NCBI GenBank assembly: GCA_018398765.1
Contig: JAHBMJ010004668.1
Span: 1-64,000, forward strand
DNA from: Chromera velia
Taxonomy: Eukaryota > Sar > Chromeraceae
Reading direction: 5' to 3'
Length of the DNA stretch: 64,000 nt
Numbering within the stretch: position 1 is the first letter of the stretch; every line of letters begins with the position of its first letter. The notes under the pieces were generated by a model. That model was given only the letters and a program-made list of their open reading frames with translations. It ran no database searches and had not been told where the DNA came from. This document shows, piece after piece, positions 12,901 to 25,717 of the stretch. The position numbers and the translations under genes are program-made.

Positions 12901-15900
12901 CGCACAGAGAAGCAGCGTCGTGTCGGTGATCTTCTTCCAGAAAAGTTTCTTCGGGTCTCTGTCCCAGAAACCCAAAAAGTCCTGAAACTGTCGCAACAGC
13001 TCGATTGGCGGCTGGGCTCCGTAAGTCTCGACCATGGGCATGTTGACGTCATCAACAAAGATGATGGCCTGACTGTTGACGGGGGCTCCAAGTTCTGTTT
13101 TGGACTTTTTGAACAATTTGGACTCAATCGTCAGTTGTGTTTGGAGTGCCTTGCTCTGTGCAGAGAAGGTCATGTAGATGGGTAGGAAGGAGCAGCGGGT
13201 CTTCAATTCCTCCAGAAGCTTTGCGTTAATGGCCGTCTTTCCGATTCCTGTCTGACCAGTCAGGAAGACGCTGTGCTGGGAGGCAAGCTGCAGAAGAGAA
13301 TCAATTTGAAATTAGTGGAAGCGGCTCAAACACCAATTCCTGTAGATTTCTGTGCAGGTTGTGCATGGAAGTGAGCTCTGGGAAGAACGACTGCATTTCT
13401 CTATTTCCATAATAGAGCGAGATGTAGAAGGCAGAGAGACGAATCAAGGCAGGCAAGGAGTTGCAATCAGAAGCAAGACACACGGAGAGACCCGCACGCT
13501 GACCGACCTGTTTGTCGAGCAGATATGCGTATCTGCAGGTGTCGATGTTCGGCACGAGGAGACTGAAGTAGGATGCCGATGGGTTGAAGCTGAACTGAGG
13601 CAGAATCTCGTCCCAGTGCCTCCACTTGCCCTGCTTCATGTCGACAAATCCATCGAGGATCCCCCCTCCTTTCGGGACGCTCAGAGAGTCAAATTGGCCC
13701 TCTGCAAAACGCGCAAACTTCTCCCTCGTCACCGTGTCCCCTGTGCCTCCCAGACTCCAGATGAACGAGAATTGGAACACGTGAGTGACCAGAGCATCCA
13801 CGTGGGCAGCACTCTCCGCAGAGACGTCGACGGCGCGATTGGTCTCTGCCCCCGCATCGGCTGCAGTGCAGAGAGAAAAGAGGGAAGACCGGGGCAATGG
13901 AGTGAGTGAAGGTACAGGAAGGGAGGGTCGGGACGAATGGGTGAGAAACGTAAACAAAGAAGATATTTTTTCCTCTACTCTGAGCAAGAGGCTCTTACAT
14001 AGTTCTTTTGCGTTCCTTCTTTGCCGTTTCCAGATTGGTTACCTCTCTGTTCCTTTCAGTTCGTTCAATCTCCCTCCATTCTCGGCACCCGCTCCCATCT
14101 ATCTCACATGCAGTCAAATGACTGACCAGACAGGCAGCCGTTTGGAGCACTCCCGTTTTTGTTGAAGACCGCCACAAACAGTTTGCAGAGAGAGTGCACG
14201 AGTGCGTTGTCCACCGAGGGCAGCGGCTCGTTGACGTTCTGCCTGAGGAACTGCAGCCCCTTGTCAACGTATGTGTCCAGAAGGTTCCACAATTTTGTCC
14301 TGTGATCCTCTGAGAAGTACTCAGGAAGCTTGTCCAGCCACGACTTTGCGTAGGGCCTCCAGCCCAGATCCTCAGCAGTCAGGTAGACCATACCGCAACG
14401 GGACACCGTCGCTGGGGAGGCGACTGCCAGATCCTGCAAAGGACCCAGAACGCCACAGACAGAGATTGAGAAGAGACATTTCTTTCATACCAAGTCTGCG
14501 TCAGCCGCCTGCAGCACCAACGGAATGGACTGTACTTCAGGCTGTCAAACGTCGCGCAGAGGCAGTGAGTGAACACATGAAACTTTCTAGAGACCGTCAG
14601 CCAAGACAGACATGCGATCCTTTATCAGGTCTCCCTTCTAACAAGAATCCTTTTTTTGACTCATCTGATTGTATTCCGGCACAATCACACTAGAACAAAT
14701 GAACAAAAGACGTGAACAATGCAAGCGCTCTGCGTAATACAGAGAAAATCAAACTGACCTGCACCTCGAAGAGCATTCTCATTGCAGGTTTCAGCTTGAT
14801 ACGCTCTCCATTGGCGAGGCAGAGGGTCATGTTATCGTCCAGCACCGTGTTCATGTTCTCAATCCAGATTGCGTCGACAGGCCCGTCGAACACAGTCCAC
14901 TTTTTGTCCGGGGTGTCCTCCTCAGTGAACTCACTGAAGGCAGAGGTCAGTTGGGTACGAATGACGTTCTTTTGTTTTTTGAAAAGGGTGTCGCAATTCA
15001 ATTCATCCTTTCATCTAATCGTGAGGAGTGTCAAAATAATGCTATTGACATCAAGGCATACTGGTGCTCAAAAGAAGGAAACATGCCGCTTGCTCTGTCA
15101 CTCGCTCACTCACTCACTAACGCTCAATCTCACGCTCACCCTCACTCTCTCGCTCACTCACTGGCTCGATCGATCAATCAATCAATCAATTAATCAATCC
15201 CCCGCTCACCGCATTCTCTTGGACGCCAGGCCGTCACTCCACTCCTGTGTGAGTTCGTTCATCTCCCCGTACAGCTCCCCCATCGTGATGCACTTGGGGT
15301 TCAACACTGTGTAGTGGACCTTCTGGAACTCCTCCCTGTCGCTTCCCTTCTCGTGGAGGTGCGTCAAGGCTGTGGCGAGAACTTTGTAGCATACCGTCTT
15401 GCCTCCTGTGGTGGGCCCCACAAGCATCACACCGAATCGGACGTTGAAGGTCTCAAACAGCTGAATCACCTTCGCTACAGAGGGGGGGTGGACCTGCATG
15501 AACAAAAGAAAAGAGACAACAATGAGTGGGGAGCAAACGGACAAATTTTGATGCCCAGGGTTTCATTCTCTTTGATTGCGCTTGTCCTGTTCCTTTCTGA
15601 CTTTCCTCGGCGAGCTCCACATAAAAACATTATCATTCTGTTTCTTTGCATCTCCATGCCCCGGCATGCCTCATTCTTCGGAAATACTTGCTTCTTCATG
15701 CACCCATTCCTGAACGTTCATACACCTTACAAGAAAGGCTCGCACACTCTCACCCACCCACCTGCTTTCCGTCCTCCTCAAACCCTGCCTCGATCTCCTT
15801 CTTGAGGTCACCATAGTCGATCTTCGGGATCTCCATACCTGTAAATAGAGAGAGAAGAGAGGCAGGCAGAGCCGTCCTGATCAAACTGCAAATCGAGACA

Positions 15901-18900
15901 GACGAGTGGGTGAGGGAAACTGGGGGGGAGTCGATAGCAGAGGGAGAACCGAAGAGGAGCCCTGACGTCCTCATCGAAGAACCAACTCTCTGCCAAAGCA
16001 ATCCAACATGCACGCACGGAGCCTGCCAGCCGACTGACCAGGGAACAGATCCTGAACGATGGCCTCGAAGAGAGGAAGGTCATGGGAGAGGAACTTCGGC
16101 ACATTCGAGTCTCTGCAAAAAGAGAGGGGAGGACGGGAAAGAATCAAATGACCTGAATAGAGACTGTCACGTATCAAAAATGAAGAAGAGGGACAAAGAC
16201 ACTTTTCTCTCTAGGCGCGACAGAAGCAAGAGATTAATGACGCACGCAGGAGGACAATTTCTTGAAGATAACGCGTGCTGGATGAGAACTTCTGCTTTTG
16301 CTGACCAGCGGAGTCGTGTCGATGTATGAACAGAAACACGTTTGAGCACAATCGTCTTTTCTTCTGTGGAGAAGAGAAGCACACGGAGAAGAAAAAAAAA
16401 AGGACTCACCTCATGGCCCGAATGAGCACGACGTCCTCTGTCAGACTCGGCTCTGCTCTCTTCAAACTCCCCGCCATCACAAGCACCGACTTCACCGCAC
16501 GCATACCAAAATCGTAATGGTCCTGCAGGTGGACGGACAAAGGGAGAAGCAGATACACAAACAAAGGCAGATTTCGATACAGTCTGCGTCAAGGGATACT
16601 TGCAACCTTTTGAACAAAGCCCCAGAAAGAAAGGGGAAGAGAGAGACAGCCAACCAGAAAAAAGAAAGAGAGCATCTTCTTCTGGCTTTCCGACCCACCT
16701 GTTGAGAGAGCTGTTCCGACGAGAGCTTGAACAGTTTGGTGAACTTGCCAGAGAGCTTCTTGGCGTCCCCGAATCCCTCCGCGAAGAGCATGATCTCCGC
16801 AATGAGTGTGTAGTCGGGAACCATCATCGAAACAGGTCGGAAGAGCACCTGCAGGGAATTCAGCGTCACAGCAGAAACAAACGCGGATTATTGCTTTTGT
16901 ATGACATTTTGCCTTTTGATCGACTGTGATCGGTGAGGGCTCTGCAGATGTTTATGTTGCAGACGAAAAGCGAAAAACCAACGAACGATGGAGGAAGGCA
17001 CTCAACAACTGCTATTTTAGCCAATTAAGTCTTCTGCAAGACCGCCAATGATTCTGTATTCCTCTTGTCGGACCTTCAAGTTATCGGGAAGCTCCGTTCT
17101 TCCTGCGTATCCTGGGTTCATGGTGATAAACACTCCCAGAGTGGGTTTGATCTTCAAAGGCCTGCCCTCGAAGAAAAACTCCGACTTTTGTTCCAGCAGC
17201 GCCAGGCGGATTGTCTGGAGCTGCTGCGCAACCACGGAGAGCACCTCGATGTCAATTCGGTTGAACTCGTCCAGGCAGGTCCACGCACCCGCAGTGCACA
17301 CACCCGAGTAGAGCTGCACGGAAGGAAGGAGAAGGTTTGGAGGAGCAGATTTTGATTGATGTCATTAAAAGGCAAGTGGAAGCGCTTGCTTTGGATGCTT
17401 GTCTCAAAGACTGTCAACTGTTGATCACATCATTCGCACCTTTCCCTCCCAAATTTTCTTTCCTCTTCAGACGTCTTCGCTTCTCCTTGACACATAAACG
17501 ACTTGCTGACCTTGGCCATCATTTTGTAGTCGATCTGATCGGAGCAGTTGAACACCACACACTGCCTTGCAAGGGCCTTTGCAAGATCCTTGGTCGACTC
17601 TGTCTTTCCTGTACCTGCAGGGCCGGCAGGAGCTGCACCCAACTTGATGTGCAGAGCTCCTGTGATGGTCAGCCAGCATCTGCAGAGAAATGGGGAATCA
17701 TGAGAATGCGCTTGAATAGAATGGCATACATGAATGGATTGATGGATGGAGGAATGAATGAATGGTTGAATGATGAAGCCACCAAGTCATTGTGAAAGTC
17801 CATTTGAAATACACAGATCTCTCTGAACAGTCTGTGTGGCTATTCGCTGCTCTAATCCTCCTTTTCTCTTTTTCCCATTTTCCTGGCTGTCGGTCCCTAC
17901 TCACCCACCCACCTGTCTGTCAACGGAGTGATGACCAGTCTGGTTGTTGCCCCCATGTACTCGTACCCAAACTTGATCCTCGCATCCACCTGAGCAAAGT
18001 GAGTGAGAGAGAGAGAGGAGCAGAAAAAGGGGTGAGGCTCTTCAACCCATGACATCATCAAAGCCAATGCAAAAGAGAGAGAAACATTGCAGGAGATTCT
18101 AATCATTTCGTGCGAGGTTCCACCGGTGGCTTCTTTGTTCTCGAATCATCATCAATTTTCATGGCTTGTTCTGACAAAATGCAAACCATTGATTTACTTA
18201 CCTGTCGAATAATGCAGTCGTCCTCTGCGAGGTCCCAGTAGTACTTCAACTGCTGCTGCCACTTGAAGCTCATGATGTCCGTGACCTCAGAGACGACCAG
18301 GTCATCCACGATATCCCGAGCGTGGACGTCCTGAATGGCCAGGGCGACAATCGAGGCTCGAGTGATCTTGTCCAAAGGCTTTCGGACAAGTTGGGTCAGC
18401 TCCTTCAATTGGTGGATGTTCTTCGCCAGGAACTTTTTCATGTCCTCTTGCGGAGACATTCCTGCAAGAAGATGCATCATGGCAAAACAAGGCAAGAATG
18501 CGTCATGTGTTGATCTCTGTACTCCTTAATCGGAAAACACAGTGTCTCCTCTCCTTGGAGCTAAATTCTTGCGGACCTCTGCCACTTCGTGAATTCTCGG
18601 CGAGGCGCGACACACTAAACATAAGAGTGACACAAGCTTATGATCTTCCAGGCAAGTCCATGCTACTTTCTGGCAAAGCCAGGAGAATGAAGGTACTCTA
18701 TTTGAAGTATTCTCATCCAACTGATTTTCCTTTTGATAATCGACCGACCTTTAAGAGCATCCTCTGCCTCTGCACACCACATGATCTGGGTGACACAGGA
18801 GACGACCTGTGCGTAGTGCGTCATGACCCATTCTTGTCTGGGACTCAATTTGTCTCCCTTGTCTCCCTTCTCCTCCTTTGCCTCCTTCTCCGCTTCTTTC

Positions 18901-19776
18901 TCCTTATTCTTCTCCTTATCCTTCTCCCTCTCTCCCTTGTCTTTCTTCTTCTTCTCAGGCGCGTGGGACTGTGAAGCGTTGACTGCCTCAGGAATGACCT
19001 CCTCCTCCTTTTTCTCGACTGGATATTCCAGCCAGCCCTGTTTGATGATTGCAGTCAGGGATTTAATCATCCATTCCTCCAACTCCCCCAACCACTTCTC
19101 AACGTTTCCACGGGCACGCAACGGCTTCACGAACTCCACGACCTCTCCCTCGGCAGAGATCATCGCCGTGATGTCCTGCAAGAAAGAACGCAAACCACAA
19201 GGATGATTGATACATGCAACATGAATCACACAGACAAGAAGCTCCGCCGAGAATTAGGATTTTTGTAGTGCAGCCGTTCTGATCGATTCTCTGTTTCGTG
19301 AAAGCAGAATGACATTTTGTTTCAATCGTTTTCGTACTGAAAGGAGGGACGGACCTGGTCGTCGAATTTGAGTCTGACGAGGTTGTCAAAGCACTTTCTG
19401 AGATGGGGCTGCACCGCTCTGGGGTCCTTTGCCCTTGCGAGGATCTCCAGAAGTTCGTCGTTGGAGAGGAAAAAGAATCTGGGGAAGGTCTCTCTCTTGT
19501 TCTGCAGGTAGTCCTCCAAACTCTTTTGGATCTCGTCCAACGTCTGGTTCCAGTCCTTCAGGGTCTTCAGGCGGCCCTCCTTGCTTCCCACCTGCATGAA
19601 ATTTTAGTGCGTAATGGAATGATGTTGCACTGACCAAGACATGGTCTACAAAAGGGGGTTTTCAAAGGGTCTCATTCAGACCCGTTGCTGGACAGCACGG
19701 GCAAAAGGAAGTCTACGAGAGTTGCAGAGAGGCAGAGAGAAACAGATGAAGCATCGGACAGAAAAGGAACGGAATG

Positions 19777-19814
<38 letters not shown>

Positions 19815-22800
19815 GTTCCTTGACGGACCTTGAGAGCAATTGAGTACTCGTTTGTCTCCTTCATCAACTTCTTCCAGTCCATGTCCACCTGTCCGAACCT
19901 GAAAGCGGGACCGATTGATTGAGTGAGGGATTAATTCGTTTTGCTTGCCGAGAGACATAGAGGGACAGTACGGAGAGAGCCAAAATGTGGGACCAATTGT
20001 TTCACTGACTTGGCAGCTCGTGTTGAATTGAGAAAAATCTCATGAGCTTTCTCCTGGCCTTTTTTTGAAGAGTCATTCTCCATCCATACAATGTTTCATA
20101 TGCTTCATAGACATATAGGCACACCCATACTCACAGCCATCTACACCCCAAAGGTCTCTGTCCATCCATCAGGGCACCCCACCATCAATCATTTACCCAC
20201 TGATCGCACCCCTGTCTCCTTCTCTGTCTCTTTCCACACTCCCTCTCCCACTGACTCACTTCTGTGCCTCCTGCGGCAGCTGCTTCTTGATGTCAGGCTG
20301 TGAGAAGATGCTCTCGAGGTACATCCAGTTCCTCTGCACAGACAGCCACTCGTCCAGCGTCTCCTGGAAGACCAACAGCTGCCTCTGGAGCTTTTCCACA
20401 GACTCGCGGATCGGCCCCACGTACCGAGAGCCTGAAAAGAGAGACAGAAGGCAAGTGGCAAATAAGTGGGAATCACAAAAACTTATGCCTAAATGCGTAT
20501 GATGGTTGAACTGGAGAGAGGAAATTGACTCCTTCGTTCCTTCAGTAAGCTGAAATCAACGGCTTGTTTTCCTCTGGTGAAGTGATCTCACGACTGAACG
20601 AGAATAAGAGAGACTTCTCCCGACCCGCAATAGTGGAGATAGTCACGAGTGATTCCTCGAGTGCAGCCGTGACGTCGTCGACTGCCCCCAGGATGAAAAT
20701 CTCCTTCGAGTCCTTGTAGCTGTTCACCTGTATTCGTTTGTGTATTCATTCATTCATTCATTCATTCATCCATTCATCCATCCATCCATCCATCCATCCA
20801 TCAGGTATGTGCATTTTGTCTGATGGTGACTTATTTCATGTTTTGTAGTACTTATAGGCGTGCTCATTAGCAAGAAGAGAAACAGCAGAGGGTGTAGAGC
20901 TGAAACATACCCAAAGGAGAAACCACAAAGAGAAGAAAAAGAAACGAGTTATGCAATAGAGACAGACCTGCAAAGGCAGCGTTGCCCAGGTGTCTGAGAT
21001 CTTCTTGAGCATCTCTTCCAACGAGCTCTCTGCGGAGGCCTTGGTGGAGATCTCCTGAATTTCCTCCATGTACTTGTCCACACCCATGCCTGCATCATCA
21101 TGAAAATAAATGTAGAAAGAAAAGTGGAATTCACCGTGAGATTATAAATGACGGAATACACCATTCACGGACGGCAGGGTGGAATTATTCTTCGCACGTT
21201 GTGTCCCAGGTGACGCCCACCTTGCTGACCATCCCCCGGTCTCCTTTCACTCTCAACTCTTTGACTTTTCTCGCTTGCAGGTGATCCGAACGATAAGCAC
21301 ACCACACCGCTGCATGCTCGACCACCGGACTTTTCCACTCTCACTCACACGAACAACCTTCCCGCTTCCCTGCCTGACTGCCTGCCAGACTGACTGTCAA
21401 ACTGACTGACCGAGGAGTCTCTGCAGGGTGACTTGGCTCTCCTCGTCTGTGAGGATCTGGCTCTCCGACCCGATGAGCTCGTAGATCCTCTCCCAGTGCC
21501 TCGCCTGGAGATTCGTGTTGCGGAGGGCCTGGACGACCGGCAGCGTGTTCTTGAACTTTGCCACCTGAAGAAACACATACGGACACACGCCCACAAAAAC
21601 ACGTAAACATACATACATGCATATCCACAAGCGATTTCTGAAATTGATAGTCCGCCCAAACAAGAACAAAAGATAGAGGGGAAAAGTCAGAGAGAGCATA
21701 GAGCCGATCATATCAAAACGCCTGGTCCATGCAAAAAAGACATGAGTCAAGAAGAAACATACACACAAGAAAGAAAAAGAAAAGACCGTGCAGAGTGCCG
21801 ACCTCGCTCTTGAAGTGGTCGACCACCACGTTGCCTGGCATCGCCTTTTCAGACTGCACACAGGTTTTGAAGAACTGCGTGACTTCCTTGGTTACTGCCT
21901 CGACGTCGATCTCCTTGAAGAGCGTCTGATCCCAGGAGGTCACACGCTCGGCCCAGTCACGACGGCCTCTCCAGAGCTTGGCAACTCCAGAAAATTTGAT
22001 CTTCAGCTCTTCCACATCCTCGAAAGGAGTAACGTCGAGCTTCAGCGTGTCCTGGTATCTGTTCATCTTCTCACCCTCTCCCTGGAGGTTCACGACCTCC
22101 GCCTCAACTTCCTCGAGTTTTGCAATGACTGCAGGCAGCTCTGCGTTGAGGTCCGAGAAGATGGGAGCGTCGAGGGACTTGGAGCAGCTCTCCACTTGGA
22201 CGCCTAATTTGGGGATGTCCGACTCCAGCTCCTTGATGAAGATGCCCGTCTTCGCGTCGGCCGTTGTCGCTGCGATTTCCAGCTCGTTCTTCATATCCGT
22301 CAGGATGCGGGACAGCTCCTGCAAGCAAGCAGACAGACGGAAGGATGTTTGTCTGAGACACACTTCGATGTCTAAACATGAACTCATCATTCTTGGGTCT
22401 ATGAGAGAGCAACTCCCTCAGTGCCACAATCGCCCCTCTCTGCTAACCTGCACAGGTTTGTTCTCGAATTTGATGTGGAAGTAGTTGAGTGTCCTTGCAA
22501 GGTCCTTGATCTCTTCCACAGTCGAGGTGACAGACTCCATGCCCTCCTGGCACTTGGCGAGGAAGTTCGAGTACTCGACATACTGCACTCAGTCATTCAC
22601 TCATTCAGTCAGGGATTTGTGCACTCATTCCGTCGGGCATGTGTATGCAGAGCAAGCACGATATGACGGTTCCTTGCAACATCGAAACACAACCTCTGTG
22701 AAACAGAGATGAATCTGCTGAGCATGGAAAATCATATATAGAGAGAAGAGAAATACAGAATAAGATGCAGTGCTCAAACTGACTTCGTCGACGTTGTTTG

Positions 22801-25676
22801 GCTGTGACATCAGTCTGTCCTTGGAGCTGTTCAATTCCTGTGTCACGGAGTCCGTTTTCTCGAGAGTCTTCCTGGGCACAAAGGTCTCCAAAATCTTCCA
22901 GCATCTCTCCGGAGACGGCCTCAAAGTCTCGACCATCTCCTTGATATCCAAACGGAACAGTCCGAGATCGACGTTGTTGCCTAACTCGGATATCATCGAT
23001 TTCTGCTCTTTGTATTTCTCCAGTTGATCGTGGATCGATCCAGCATCGAGGGCTTCAAAGTCCTTTTCGTGTGTCCTCTCGTTCTCGATGTAGATCTGGA
23101 GATACTTGTGGAACTGTTTGCAGAAGTTGACCACAATTGCGAACAGATCATCCAACAGAGTGCCAATGGACTTCAACGTGATTTGGAATGTGGGGTCTCC
23201 GGTGATGAGACCGAACAGTTCCTGTCCTGCATCTCCTGTTCTCCCGTCTCCCAGTTCGCTCAGAGGCTGGGTGAAGGGCTCAAAGTCTTTTAGAAGAAGG
23301 AACGGAGGCAAGGAAGAAGCAGACCGCATAGCGTCGAGAAGAACGAGCTCGATCTGGGCACGAAAGGCAGCACCCGTAGGTGCGAAATCGATCGCGCCTC
23401 CGTTCTTTTCCAGATCAAAAATAATGCACGTCGAGAACATCTGCACAGACAAAAATGGGAAGATGCAAAGGTCGCGTGGGTCTAGGAAAGGAGAGCACTG
23501 ACAGGGTTTTCTGAAAAGCAAAACTTTGTTTGGTCTCTATACCCCACCCCTCCACTCCCTTCTGTCATGATTCATTTTTCAGGAGACCAAGAAAAGAACG
23601 AATGAACGAAAAATAGAAGGAAAACTACACGGAAGAAAAAGTACGAACCGGAACGATGGGTTTCTCTTTTTTGACGTCGTCTTCTCTGTCGTCTGCGAAA
23701 TCTCTGTGCTTGGGCTGCTGTTCTCCCTCTTCGTCGGGGTCCTCTCCCCTCATTCTTCTCTCTCTCTTCTCCTCCTCGAGACGTCTCTGCTCCTCCTCCC
23801 TTGCAATTCTCTCCTCTTCTTCCCTCTTCATCTTTTCGGTCTGACGAGTCAGGAAGTCTCGCAGGACGCTCTCGAACCTGCATGCATCAAACAAAGGGGA
23901 GGGAGGAAAAAGTAGAAGGACTGAGTAGAGCCAAAGTGAGAAGCTGTTTGGGCTCAATGTGCATAATATTAGAGCACTTGGGACCACAAACGACTGCATC
24001 GTTAGAGATCCACATTGACAGCCGTGAAACAAGAGCCCCCCTTCTTTATTGGCTGATGCCCCTACTCCATCACTTGCCCGTTTCCTCTCTCCAGCCGTCT
24101 TTCCCTGCCCCCCTAGAATTGTCCCTCTGCATTCCTTCCGCTCACTCACTTTTCCGTGGACCCCTTCGCCATCTGGGAGACGGCATCTGCAAAGAGGTAC
24201 TGGGTCATGCGGATAAACTTCGTCAGCTTCCTGCACTTGGTGCGTGTGGTGGCCTTCTCTGTGTACCGCATCGGAACACCCACTCCCCCCTGCTCGCGTC
24301 CACCCCCACTGCTGGCTGCTGCGGAGGAGGACCCCTTTCCCCATCCGCCTGCAGACACAAACACATACACAGACGTGAATAATCAAACTCCAGGTACAGA
24401 ACTGTTCTTTACATTCAATTGGACAGTTAGTCTTCATTTGTTTACACAGAGGGGCGCTCATAGGCTCCTTAACAAAAATTTCTCCGCACGGGGTAGAATG
24501 AGGAAGTCCCACCCAGAGTTGGTTCTTTCCATCCTTCTTTTCTTTTTGACGAGAGAAAAGAGACAAAAAAAAGGACTCCGAGGAGAAAAGTGAGAGAGAA
24601 GCCCATGCATGTTGCACTTTGCCTCTCTCACCTGTGCGGCCTTGCTGTGAGCGTGCGCGTCCCTCCTTCTCTGTGGTTGCAGCCTGCGTCCCTCCCCCCC
24701 CCTCTCCCTGTGTCTGGAGAGCCGCTGGTCCAAATTCGTTGGCCTTCAAGAATTCTTTCAGGGAGGTGTCGCAGGCAAGAAAGACGTCGTCCTTAATCTT
24801 CGTCCACTCCTGCAAAAAACCCAATCAGTCGCCCCATCGATCCATCCATCAAACCATCAAATAAAAGCGGGGAAACCCGGAAAGAGAGAAGAGATTGCAG
24901 TTTTCCGAAAGGAAAATCAAGGGGCAAACACTGATTCACCTGGGCTGATCTCGAGGCAAGTGCAGCGAAATCAAAAAACCAAAACTGCGCTTGCTCACGA
25001 AAACAACGAGCGTGAGTGGCGGGTTAAGCACGCAGAGAGAATCACCAACTGAACTCACGTCCTTCAATTCTGCAAGGACTCTTTGCCTCTTGTCCTCCTG
25101 CAGTCGCACGAAATCATCGAGCTGCTGTGCCCTCTCGTGCTGTCTCTCACCCTCCGTGTCGATCAACTGTCTCTGACTCAGCTTCACGCACGCTGTGCGG
25201 ACTCTGATCAGTGTGTCAGACAGAGTGTCGTCAAGAATAAACAGGTTTGCCTCCAAAGTCCTCTTACATTTCCTGCAGGGGGGGGAAGGGGGATAAAGGA
25301 ATCAAAAAACGATTGCGTGCGTCAAATATTGGAGAGTTCAAAACCGAAATTCATAGGGAAGATGATGGGTAGGCAGGCAGGTAGGCATACATGCAAGCAG
25401 GCGGTCAAATTGAAAACAGCCATTGATGCAGCAGTACATAAGCCATGGCAGAAACGAATGAACCAACAAGTCCGTGCTGCTTATAATCGCCCCCCCACCC
25501 ACCGAGTCCCCTTCAGACCGCCTCTCTTGCACACGGTTGACTCTTTCCCCACACAAGAAAGGAGGGAGGGGGAATCTGAACACGCAGTAACAGTCTTGTA
25601 GTGAACGACGCATTTTCTGACTGATTGACTGACTGACTGACTGACTGACTGACTGACTGACTGAATGACTGACTGA

Positions 25677-25717
<41 letters not shown>

